Notes under the pieces: model-generated
Database searches by the model: none
Told to the model about the DNA's origin: nothing
Seen by the model: the letters and a program-made list of their open reading frames with translations, nothing else
Made by a program: the position numbers and the translations under genes
From: Epiperipatus broadwayi
Lineage: Eukaryota; Onychophora; Udeonychophora; Euonychophora; Peripatidae
Direction of reading: 5' to 3'
Assembly (NCBI GenBank): GCA_028023455.1
Contig: JAQFVV010006305.1
Coordinates: forward strand, 2,409,001 to 2,473,000
Length of the DNA: 64,000 nt
Part shown: piece by piece, positions 47,376 to 57,331 of the stretch
Position numbering within the stretch: the stretch's first letter is position 1
Layout of the letters: every line of letters begins with the position of its first letter

Positions 47376-49559
47376 TAAATTTTTTCAGTTTATATATATG
47401 TTGAGAATTCTCTGTTGTTTTTTATTTTGCAATATTTTTTTCAAGTTTAACCTTTACATTTGGTTTTCTTTTCCCAAATTTTATTCAATAAAAATGTGAA
47501 AACAACGTCATTATAAGATAAAACGATGTTCCAATTTGCAATATTGTTTTTTTAAAATTCAGATATATTTTTAGCATTTTAAGCTATGATTACCAATCAT
47601 TGTAAATTTAATTTGATTATTTTTATTGAATTTATTCATCTTTTTTGTTGCTGATAAGACTTGACATTTGTTTAAAGTTTTGGTTTAAGTAGTTGTACAA
47701 ATACTGTTAAATAAATCAATGAAAGTGTTGTATGGTAATTTAATGAATGTTTTATGGAAAAATATTCATCTTCTTTATTGGTACATATTGACCTTGTAGA
47801 AACCATTACTGTGTCTCTGGAATATATTTTAATTTTTAATTAAATTAAAAATTAAGTTCATAATTATGATGAATGAATTAAGGGGAAAAAAAGTAGATAA
47901 GTTGGATGAAGAAAAAAAAAGATTTTCTAAAAATGACTATGAATAAAAAAAAAGTTATATTAGAGAAATCATATTGATATTTTAGGGAAGGAATAAGATA
48001 TTTGGATTCCAAACAAAGGAGACAAAATGGAATGAGTTTGAACTGTAGATGTGGTTTATGTCAAGTTGGAGAGAGAGTATTAGATATTTATTTGTTGAAT
48101 GTTATATGTTGAAAGAGCAAGCAAGTAAGTAATATAGGAAGTGGGAGTAATATAAAAGCGAGGAGTTAAAGATGTTTTTAGTTTTTGGTTAAGTCTTTGT
48201 AATAGCAATAATGAATATGAGAAAAAGATATTGAAACTAAGGAAACAGCTTTTGCTAAAATCGAATAGGAGAAGAAAATAAAATATTTTAGTTCTGACAG
48301 AATGATTGGTAACAGTAGCAGAAAAAATAATGGATGAGAATAGCTGGATTGCCAGTAAAGTAGTCTATAAAATAACTTGTTATATCAAAATAGAATTTAC
48401 TAAGCTGATGAATTATCTAATAGCTCAATAATAGCTGTAAATTTCAACCTAATTTCTAATTGGCTAATTTAAAGTTTTTTTAAAACATTAATTCTTTTGG
48501 TCTTCTATTTTTTAACCTCATACCCTACCTCACCTACTTATTTAATAGTAGGAGAAAATTAAATAGAGCCTTTTTTACTTTTACCTTGTCTTGGATTTAA
48601 GAATTCTTATAGTTAAAATTTTATTTATCAGTTATTTTGTTTAACAAAATACTTGATATGATCGTTTGGGTTTAGATTTATATTTCATCAAATCTACTTA
48701 TTGGTGTTATAGTATTTATAATTTTTAAGATCTAAAGAAGACTCTAAATATATTTATGTTTTGTCTTTAATCTTTATTAAATGATGCCTGTATTTGTTGT
48801 TCATATTAAAATCATCATCATCATTATTATTTTGTGACATTACTTTAGAAATACTTATTTTTAATATTGTTTCTAAACTTAAACTAAATATTCTGTTTTA
48901 AATGTTTTTATGAACATTAATATAGTATCTGCAAAAATTTATAACTCTGATTGTTATTTATCTCAATGTTTACATTTTTTTTGGAACAGTTTAAACTATT
49001 TTTATTTATGACTCAAAATTATCTCTTAATTAATAATAAAAACAGCACCCCTCTTTTACTCTTTTAGTTTATGTTTATTCTACAGTGAGTTTTTATTTTA
49101 TAATATCTTAATCTTGTGGGTTGATTTTTTATTAGCCATTAACATGCAAAATATAACCTTTTTTTTTACATTAAATTTCATTGCATAACCACTACCTTAG
49201 TTTGTACATTATAGATAAGAAATTTTTCACAATTTAATTTTATTTGTTTGCATATTTTAAAACTGTTCATCATTGTACTATAGGTCTGGAATAAATTTTT
49301 ACTGTAAATATATTCAACATATTAGTATATCCCCATTTTTTTATCTAAGCATTTTTCTTTGTTATAAAATTTGCCAACATTATTGAAGTTAGTAACATGA
49401 AAGTAAAGGTCAACAATGACTTCATCATCTATAGGAATACTTTCCTATTTGTGAAAAGTTTATTTCAAATTATGATTATATTTTTTATACTACAATCTGC
49501 ATGTTATCTTTTATCTGTAGATAACCATTTACTGACCAAAATTAAATAGATAAATTGGT
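47376..49559. other. AT-rich DNA; possible LINE C-terminal trace at about 48,040
   Basis: At 48,030-48,115 one plus-strand frame reads MSLNCRCGLCQVGERVLDI, resembling the cysteine-rich C-terminal block of some LINE polymerases (CRCG..x..GE..xxH..xxC), but the His is missing and a stop follows. Nothing else was recognised. Confidence 0.35.
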
Positions 49560-49692
49560 TATTGGTCCACTAAAAGAAAAATTCTATATATATTTGTAAA
49601 TGAAAAAATTCCAAGATTGACTCATCTCTGATTTGAATTTTCATATTGTAGGTGTGACATATTGATGACTAACTATTACACCATGAACTATT
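49560..49692 (-). mobile_element. Degraded tRNA-derived SINE (family B)
   Basis: The minus strand has TTCATGGTGTAATAGTTAGT (box A region) and, 30 bp on, GAAAATTCAAATCAGAG (box B-like), then GATGAGTCAATCTTGG and a T-rich tail. It matches the 24.7 kb copy. Confidence 0.55.
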
Positions 49693-49794
49693 TGTCATTT
49701 TTTAATATTTTCTGCTACTTTACAGTATATCTCATTGATGAGGTACAGTAGGTAATCAAAATGATAGGCTTGTCATTAAGAAAAATCTTAAATA
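49693..49794. other. Short spacer
   Basis: Nothing recognised between a SINE and a Penelope-like fragment. Confidence 0.5.
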
Positions 49795-50084
49795 AACAAC
49801 AAAAATAAACATTGGGTATTCTTACTATTAGGAATAGCAGACAAAGGAAATCTCCAGTCAATCTAACATCAGAACAGTTTTCCAGAGCCATACCACACTA
49901 TGAGGAATTCTAACATCTACAAAGTCTAAACTTCTAAACATCACATGATCACCATCTCATGCTAGAACATAACTGTTAGTACTGTATGGAGAGTTTTTGC
50001 CTGTTTATTAAAGCCTAAACTTGAAGTGCTTTAAAGCAAAAACTGTGTATGAAATGCTATGTGAATGTGGTGAAACCAGTCATC

Positions 50085-50300
50085 CTATTGAAAATGATTG
50101 CAAGAACATAAACTAATGATTAGAAAAGAGAAAACAGATGTATCTAAAGTATCATATAATGTATGTACTAATGAACCTATGTTTGGGAAAATACAAAAAT
50201 ATTGGATAGAGAGGAAAAGATACAAAGAAACAAATTCAAAGAAGCAGTCCTCATAACAATGGCTGATAATTCTATAAGTCAACCTAGTATGACTATACAT
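50085..50300 (+). pseudogene. Penelope-like GIY-YIG endonuclease, decayed downstream part (copy A)
   Basis: Plus-strand sequence corresponds to the segment after the CECG block, including SMTIHN-like residues near 50,290 (AQHS.. MTIHNVW in copy B). The ORF that scores here is on the opposite strand and is a shadow. No catalytic tract is intact. Confidence 0.55.
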
Positions 50301-50380
50301 AATGTCTGGAAACCATTCATTTAAGGCAAAAGTGGAGAAATCAGGAGGAATCTCATAGATAAGTATATAAAATTTCTACT

Positions 50381-50480
50381 AATGACTCAGTTGGTTAAAG
50401 TGTCACTTTAAAATTTAATATCCAAAAATCTTAGGATTTATATTTGATTCCTATGCTAGTACTATCACTGGTCAGACTAG
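50381..50480 (+). other. tRNA-like module in Penelope copy A (eroded)
   Basis: GACTCAGTTGGTTAAAGTG (box A-like) and ATATTTGATTCC (box B-like) lie about 50 bp apart, with the same AT-rich insertion between them as in the other two copies, followed by TATGCTAGTACTATCACTGG. It is the most decayed of the three. Confidence 0.6.
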
Positions 50481-50650
50481 CAACATGTGAAAAAGAGAAT
50501 AATAATATCACTTGAAATGTTGTGAATACATTAACTTATGTGCTATTACTAATAGTTGAATGTAATTTGAAAATTTAAATAAAGTTTAAATTTTTTCTAA
50601 AGACATTATATTTAATATTAGATGATAGAAATAGTCCAGTGTATAAATAC

Positions 50651-51890
50651 AATTAAGTTTAGATTATTGGTAGCATTATTGTAAGTAGTGATATCAAAAT
50701 GTAATTCTGTAAAAGACATGACTCAAAAAGTTTCTGCTAACAGTATAAAATAGGATCAAACGTAAAATTAATGAAAATCAAAGGAATGTTCAATAAATTT
50801 AGAAGTCGGAAAGAATATTGATCTAGTGTAAAATGTGAATAGCTAATTTTCTAATCAATACATAGGAAAACTAAATTATATACCGAAACTTTAATGCAAT
50901 TCCATAACTAAAAATAATAACATTGCTTTTACATAAGCATTACCACAATATTTACTAATATAGATAGTATTCTTTGCTGGAACTACTTGTTCCTCAAAGG
51001 GTTTAATACATAACCTGTATTTTGTTCTAGTATTTTATATACCAGAATGACTGTAAGAAGAGAAAAGACTGATCTAAAATTAGTAAATATTACAGCTAAA
51101 TTTTCAAAGTTTATTAGAATGAGCATTGAAAAATTAAATATGAGTGAGAAATTTGGAATTGTTTTTATTGAAATTAATGAATATGGCCATTCTATTTTAA
51201 CATGTACAAAAAAGTCTATCACATATCAACTCTTCAATAAAGCAATTACTTTTTTAAAGTTTAAATATATATATGAGATTAAGTATGGATTATCATATTT
51301 ATATTTAATAAAATATTTCCATAACTCTTCCCTACATTTATTTTTTAATCTTAAAACAAAATATTATTTCTGTTTAATAATAAACTCAAGATTGACTCAT
51401 TTTATTTGAATTTCCTTTTTTAATCGATTGTAAACTCTAAAATCAGTAATTTATTATTAACAACCAAGCTAAAGGCCATAATAAACTTTGATAGTTCTCT
51501 TTATTATAATCTAGATTTACTTTATTCTTTTTTTTCTTACTAGTAGTTATTATTTTTCTTTTTTTCCAGATAGATCTTATTAATATAAAGTGTTTGTTAA
51601 AATTTTTGATTTAGATTAAAAACTGAGACACTAAAATGAATTAAATTAAGAGAATGCAAAACGATGATGACGTTTGATCAACATTTAGCTTTTATTGCTT
51701 AATCACATGACTTTCTTATTTAGGCTAATTTGCCTTTAAGCAAAAAATTTAACATGTGTAACACTTACTAATGTACTACAAAAGAAGACGTTCAGTTAGT
51801 ACTTTGCATTGGTTCTTATTTCATATGCAAAATAAGGTACTTTTACATGTAGTGAAAACTCAAATTACTCATATGTATTTTGCATTTGGA
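50651..51890. other. AT-rich non-coding DNA
   Basis: The 120-codon plus ORF at 51047-51409 has no recognisable domain, biased composition and no splice or promoter support. I treat it as chance but cannot exclude a remnant. Confidence 0.4.
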
Positions 51891-52466
51891 TCTGCTAAAT
51901 ATGGCATGTATTAGAAAAGTCAGATCAGACGCGTATTTTTATTGAAAAGGAAAAGACGTGAAAATGTTTGAGTTTAAATTAAACATGTGCATGTATAAAT
52001 GCAATGGACATATAAAAATGCTATGAACTAATTAGGCAAAATTAATTTAAAGATTAGCAATTCTGATTAAATATCAAATAGCCCTATAGCAAATTTAATT
52101 AAATGCCATTGGAAAATACGGATTGGATTCCTGATAAGAATTATCTGAAAAAAGAAAACTTTAATTAATTAAATATATAAGAATTTATATTATATATTTA
52201 TTAAACAATAATGCAGATTGGAATGTAATTGGTACTACCATGTGGTACCGTTGGACTCCAATCAATTAGATTATTTAAACTGGAAACTGAGAGCCATAAA
52301 CTCCACCAGAAAGGGAAGAGAAAATTTATTAGATAGTTGAAACCCTTGAAGAACAGATGTGTTTCTTCCACTGGTAATTACTGTCAGCCTTGCCAATCTG
52401 GCCTCCCAAGAATTCTCCGAACTTTAATTAATATTGTGAGACTGCAGCACCAGGTCGCAGGACTCT

Positions 52467-52474
52467 TATAAATC
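52467..52474 (+). promoter_or_regulatory. Candidate LTR TATA box
   Basis: TTATAAAT lies in the conserved LTR head, after GCAGGACTC and before CAACTGTCTTCAACC, where an initiator would be expected. The right LTR copy has TTGTAAAT, a likely loss. Confidence 0.4.
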
Positions 52475-53154
52475 AACTGTCTTCAACCCGTTGTAAATAT
52501 ATATATTTATTGAAACAGAATCTGAGGTTCAGATTACCTTTCACAGTCCTATTCTATCCCTCACCAACAAACTGGATTCAAATCTCAGTCCTACGTATAT
52601 ATACGCACCTATTTGTTTCAATTTTTTTTTATTTTGTATTCAAAATAAACGTTAACAAGAGATTTAATAACCTTAAATTAAATAAATCAATAATAATATT
52701 TCATATAATTTTAATAGATCATATATGTGCGTAAATCACATGTATATATTCAAAGTGATGGGGGATTAAGTATAAATTAATATTTATGTTTGTATATGTT
52801 ATATGAAAATGTATATTTAAAATTTTATATATTAAAAATACATATGTATGATGTAATGGCGGGTGGAATTATGCAATCAGCTTGGTAAACCAAAATCAAT
52901 TAGCATGATTAAATTTATAATCTCTATTAGAAAATTAAATAAATTTCAATAACAAAACTTATCGTTTGGTAAAATCTATTCTGAATCAGAAATAGATTTA
53001 GAACAATTGTTTCAAAAATACTAATCCGTTTGCATTGTTTTACACTACCTGATTAACAAAGGAGAAATTCCTTACTAACAAAAAAGTTGTTTTGCAATAT
53101 TATTTTATAGCCGCAGGTATTACAACTTGATATCAATCCTTAGATAAACCGGAG

Positions 53155-53186
53155 TCATATAAATAGGACCCAAAATTCAATCATCA
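53155..53186 (+). promoter_or_regulatory. Candidate TATA box and initiator
   Basis: CATATAAATAGGACCC is followed about 25 bp later by TCAATCATCAG, an initiator-like string. Spacing matches a polymerase II core promoter. It lies in front of the 12-bp hairpin at 53196-53233. Confidence 0.5.
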
Positions 53187-53195
53187 GAGGAGAAT

Positions 53196-53233
53196 ACGTA
53201 GATTCGTAAGGCATCCGCCGAACGAATCTACGT
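53196..53233 (+). other. Perfect 12-bp hairpin in the putative transcript leader
   Basis: ACGTAGATTCGT and ACGAATCTACGT flank a 14-nt loop (AAGGCATCCGCCGA). It starts about 40 bp after the TATA-like box, so an RNA started there would carry it near the 5' end. Confidence 0.75.
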
Positions 53234-55536
53234 CGCTCAAATTCGCAAGAAACACCTTTCCATGAATAGGCCAACTCAACTTCAGCCAGCCTGCCACTAA
53301 AGATGAACCTCCGCGAACCTGCTGCTATACCGTGAGAACCAACTTGGTGATCTGCTACCTGCTTTACGAAGGTAACGCTGTAAAGTGCCGCCTTTATGAA
53401 TTCAGAACTTTCTCCTGATTAACTCTTAAAATATAAAAATTTAATATTAATTATTTGTAACTTTTATAGTCTATTTTATTTTATAACCATTTTGATTAGC
53501 CTCGTAATTTCTTTCACTTTTAATTTAATGCGGCAATTATTTTATTAATATTTTGTCTAATATATATATATTTTAAATGCTAAATGATATTTCAATGAAC
53601 TCCCACCCTCGCCAGTATAGTTATTTTTACCTTAGCTCCTCGCATTAGAGAGGAGTAACACTTAATTAATTAGTTTGTTTTACTTTTAAAACTATAACGC
53701 TTGCTAGGTTGGGAGAAGATTATTTTAAAAAAATGTTTTTCTAATTATTATACTTTTTGCGTAAATAACAGAGGGACAAATAAAGTTTCACCTTTGATTA
53801 GTTTACGATTTATACAATGTTAATAATCTCCGTAAGAGCGCAATATTAATACAAACAAATATGTTAAATATATATATTACTTTTTATGTCTTTATTCTCG
53901 CCCATCCAAACATATAAATGATTTTCTTAAAGCACACCTTAGACTTAATTGTATACTATGTTATATGTAAGTGGAGTTTTATTAAATAAGTGTAATGAAA
54001 GGGGGGAGGGGATTTAGAACTTTCGTTGATATTAAAAATACTTTTCTAATAATATCTTTAAACTTCGTTTAATAAATACGATCATACCATTATCTTTGAT
54101 GTTATTATTATAGGTTGTAAGCTTAATTATAGATATTTGACTAGTTATTAGTTCGTCCCAAAGCGTTGTTAGCATAGGCCACTCTTTATGTTTTAAGCTT
54201 TATCTAAAGACGTGCGTCGGAATGCCCGAGCCGTCTCATCTTCGTTACAGGTCGCAAACAGGGTGATGAATGTCCCTGGACCATATATATATACTCGCAC
54301 AACGAGAGCAATGCATGGGAAAATTCCGGCAAAGTTCGGCCCAGTGCATCTCCGTCCAAGGACCCTTTGTCAACCGATTCCACAAAATATGGGGTGGCAA
54401 ATTGGCTAGACTGTTTCTTCTGTTAATCTGATAAAGCACCTCAAAGTATTGGATCCGCAAATATTCGGCCATTATGCTAACACCATGTCACTTTTATATT
54501 AGATCCCTCTTTTCAAAAAGCTCAAGCCTATAAATATCTGTATCTAATGTTATGTTCTAATTAAACGTATCTCATAAATTAAATAACTTTTGAAGTGTAG
54601 CCTGACGACTCTATATATATAATTTAGAGAAATAATTTCACATACGTTCAGTAAATAAATCGTTATTAAAAATTATATTTTCTTGTATATAAACTTATGA
54701 TAGCTTGGTTAACCGACAATTATGTAACCCATCCTGGGATAAGTCAAGGTTGTGTTTTCATTTGTAATTCGGGCGAATCATTATAAATTGTACACTTTAT
54801 AAATGCGCTAGATAAATTGAAATGTCATTACGCCGAATCAAAATTCTTCCAAACTTATTTGTAAATACTTTTGCTCAAGTGCAAGTAAGCACAAAATAAC
54901 TTATTTGTAATACGAGGCTAGTCACCAGTTAATATAATTTAAATGTATATTTTTATTTCTATTTGTTCGTTATTAAATATAATTTTAAGATTAAACATCT
55001 GATCATTGCTCATTCTTTAGTTAATTGATTTAGTTAAATTTTAAATGTCATGATTGGTGGAATGATGTAAGATCCCACTAAAGTTAAGCATAAGTGTTTG
55101 TCTGCTTTAAAATATATATACGTATTTGTCTTGATTTTCCCCTGAGTCTCTTTGCTTCTCCGATGTGCGATATCGGCCGGTGGTAAATTAAATACTCTAG
55201 TATCATCGGATTTGTTGCTCATAAGCTAGTAGATCTGGAATCTGGGCATACAGGGCAGAGTTCATGATTGTTCCTGACATATGTATCTCACACATGATTG
55301 GACTCTAGATACTTTTGCCTAGATGCTAGATCTTGTTATGTGGACAGACAAAACCGACCGGTATAATATATATATAATTTTGTATGTTGAAGAGAAGAAA
55401 ATTTCTAAATAACTATTTAAATATTATAGAGAATCAATAATTATAATTGCCATGCCACCTGTGATGGAATTAATGTCACTTCTTTTAATTAGCAATCCAG
55501 CTGTGCTATAACTTGGTTGCCGCTGGATATAGCAAC

Positions 55537-55552
55537 TGGCACAGTCATTGTG
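55537..55552 (+). other. Candidate primer-binding site (tRNA-Ser-like)
   Basis: TGGCACAGTCATTGTG starts two bases after the LTR end. It resembles the TGGCGCAGTCG-type sites complementary to tRNA-Ser used by some gypsy elements, with both CG steps changed to CA, as expected from methyl-CpG decay. The match is from memory and should be aligned. Confidence 0.45.
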
Positions 55553-55690
55553 AATGAATCCTGATGGTCGAAATCCCATCAGATTACATAATGGGCAGAA
55601 GAAAAAATTCTAGTTTAATTAACTCATGTAAGCGAACTATTCGTTTCTCGTAAACAAGAAAAATTAAAGTGATTAATTATGTATACTTTA

Positions 55691-56402
55691 ATGCAGCCAA
55701 CAATATCAGAATTTAACACCACAGAGGCAAGCAAATGGCCCCTCGTCGTCCAACAAATTGAGACATTCCTGGTCATTAATAGAGTAAAAGATGATAAAAT
55801 TAAAACTTCATAAAAGATGATAAAATTAAAACTTCAGTGTTATTGTGCTATGCAGGGAAAAGCATTATTCAGATTGCTAACAGACTGGTTGAACCTAAAA
55901 CCCCGAAAGAACTAACATTTCAGCAGCTCAAAGAAAAATTAGCAGAGTACTTCAATCCTCATGAGTCTAGACACATCACCAGACTCCATTGTAGGAACCG
56001 CCATCAAGGAAAGAATGAACAAACTCAAGAATATATGGCCCTGTGAGAATTGGCCAAGAATTGTGTCTACGAATCATATCTGGAGGAAGCACTCCTTGAA
56101 CAATTTCTATGTGGTATGACCAGTGATGCCTTGAGACAACAGTTATTGGCAGACATTGCCATCAATTACAAGGAAGCTATCAAGCGTGGGATAGCCATGA
56201 GTTCATGGCTATGCATGCAAAAGAATTTGCAGCCATCAAATTAGTGGACAGCAATCCCTATAAAATATTTAAGGTCGATAATTCGGAAGGAAGCACATCC
56301 CAGCAAGATAACACAATGCAGAAAAGACAAAGCAATATTAAGTGTTTCTGCTGTGGGAAAATAGGACACAAGTCCACTGAATCTGTTTATAAAGATCAAT
56401 GA
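55691..56402 (+). pseudogene. gag: gag polyprotein of the gypsy-type element, four lesions
   Basis: It starts at ATG 55691 (MQPTISEFN...). The capsid-like part reads AGKSIIQIANRLVEPKTPKE, LTFQQLKEKLAEYFNP and NEQTQEYMAL, then LEEALLEQFLCGM, usual for gypsy Gag. A zinc knuckle follows at about 56,343-56,385 with CFCCGKIGHKSTES: Cys, Cys and His are in place but the last Cys is Ser. Lesions: a 26-bp tandem duplication at 55785-55836 (frameshift and stop), TGA at 56044-56046, a frameshift near 56,200 and the Ser. Gag would package the element RNA in virus-like particles. Confidence 0.85.
55785..55836 (+). repeat. 26-bp tandem duplication inside gag
   Basis: TAAAAGATGATAAAATTAAA plus ACTTCA occurs twice in a row. 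26 is not a multiple of three, so it shifts the frame; both halves encode the same KDDKIKTS in their own frames. Confidence 0.92.
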
Positions 56403-56569
56403 TGCAGAAACTAAACAAATCGGTCATTTAGAGAAAATGTGCCAAAAAAAAAAAGAAATCTGTTGATTATACAAGCGAAAACTGCCAGGAGCACCTTACT
56501 AAAGATAAACCTACTCAAGAAAAGTTTGCTCTAATAAATAACATGTCATCGGACCAGGATGACAAAATT

Positions 56570-57110
56570 GAAATGACATTATAGACAGCAGTAGTGGAGT
56601 ATCATTGATCTCTCTTACAGACTGGAAAACCATCATGACTAACATGACACATCACCCAAAGATACTAAAGTCAAACTTAAAAGCTCACAACGTAAATGGT
56701 AATGCCATTAACATTAGAGGTCAAATCCAGGTTCCTGTCATGACTAGTAATGCCAAGAATCAGAAAGTCCATTATACATAGTCTACACCAAGATAAACCC
56801 TCTCATTGGTCGTGCATGGTTCAGAGAATTGGAAATTAAATTATATACTGGAAAAAATAAGGACAAGTACCAGCTCTCCAATCATTGGAGTAAGGACTAC
56901 CACCGTGTGAAAACTGAGGATGTCAAACCACCCACAGATATCATAAATAAATTTTCACCTAATGACCGAGTTTGGATCAAAAATAATCAAGATAAAAAGT
57001 GGACCAGAAGAAAAGTAGTATGTCACCTGAGCAATTAAGTAGTTGTCATCTGGATGGCAGACAGAAAAGTACTTTGTAAGCATATCAAACAACTATGAAG
57101 GAATAGCAGC
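56570..57110 (+). pseudogene. pol: pol remnant: protease start, RT edge, then integrase C-terminus
   Basis: A frame at 56,583-56,780 reads IDSSSGVSLISLTDWK, the retropepsin active-site region, but the usual D-S/T-G is D-S-S here. Then WFRELEIKLYTG (56,820) marks where RT would begin. Within about 100 bp the sequence becomes FSPNDRVWIKN..KKW (56,955-57,005) and, in another frame, VIWMADRKVLCKHIKQL (57,045-57,095), the C-terminal end of integrase. The polymerase, RNase H and integrase core are deleted; the frame is also broken. Confidence 0.75.
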
Positions 57111-57320
57111 AAGTTTTACTTTCGAAGTTAAATCGAAAGCAAAAATGGAAAAACTACAGACAGGGAATAACTCAGTAAAACCTCCTAATGCTAATAATTT
57201 TGAAGCATTAGAGTCCAAACACCCCTACTACACCCTAGGCGTGAGTAGAAAAACCACATCCACTTTGGCAATTACACTCTTAATTCAAAGAGCAGAAACG
57301 AAAACCCTCTGATCTCTGAA

Positions 57321-57331
57321 CTGGGGGGAGG
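57321..57331 (+). other. Polypurine tract
   Basis: CTGGGGGGAGG directly precedes the right LTR (TGTGCTAAATATG), as expected for plus-strand priming. Confidence 0.85.

Larger units (their letters stand above)
49795..50650 (+). mobile_element. Penelope-like element 3' fragment, copy A
   Basis: Aligns by eye with the fragments at 60.7-61.5 kb (minus) and 61.5-62.6 kb (plus). It begins after the reverse transcriptase, includes the linker, a degraded GIY-YIG endonuclease start (VYEMLCECGETSHPIEN, the TYIG step deleted), the downstream region, a tRNA-like module (50,381-50,480) and a shared 3' end (TGTGCTATTACTAATAGTTG). Penelope-like elements use a GIY-YIG nuclease for insertion. Every frame is broken. 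Confidence 0.8.
52505..55364. other. Left-LTR central segment, GC-richer, promoter-like, of unknown origin
   Basis: It is bordered on both sides by TA microsatellite that is shared with the right LTR. It holds a TATA-like site, a strong hairpin and CG-containing stretches (53,190-53,400; 54,180-54,480). It may be a solo LTR of another element or original LTR sequence lost from the right copy. ORFs at 54212-54409 and 54245-54472 overlap on opposite strands and show no motif. Confidence 0.5.
51891..55534 (+). repeat. Left LTR, containing a 2.9 kb central segment absent from the right LTR
   Basis: 51891-52503 matches 57332-57940, and 55365-55534 matches 59885-60056, both with high identity. Without central sequence the LTR would be about 0.78 kb, a normal size. 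It ends in TAGCA. A TATA-like TTATAAAT lies at 52467-52474, changed to TTGTAAAT in the right LTR. Confidence 0.88.

Noticed and set aside
48030-48115. LINE C-terminal cysteine-rich block
   Set aside because: The His is missing, a stop follows and no neighbouring RT sequence was found.
51047-51409. 120-codon plus ORF
   Set aside because: No recognisable domain, biased composition, overlapping ORF on the opposite strand and no gene signals around it.
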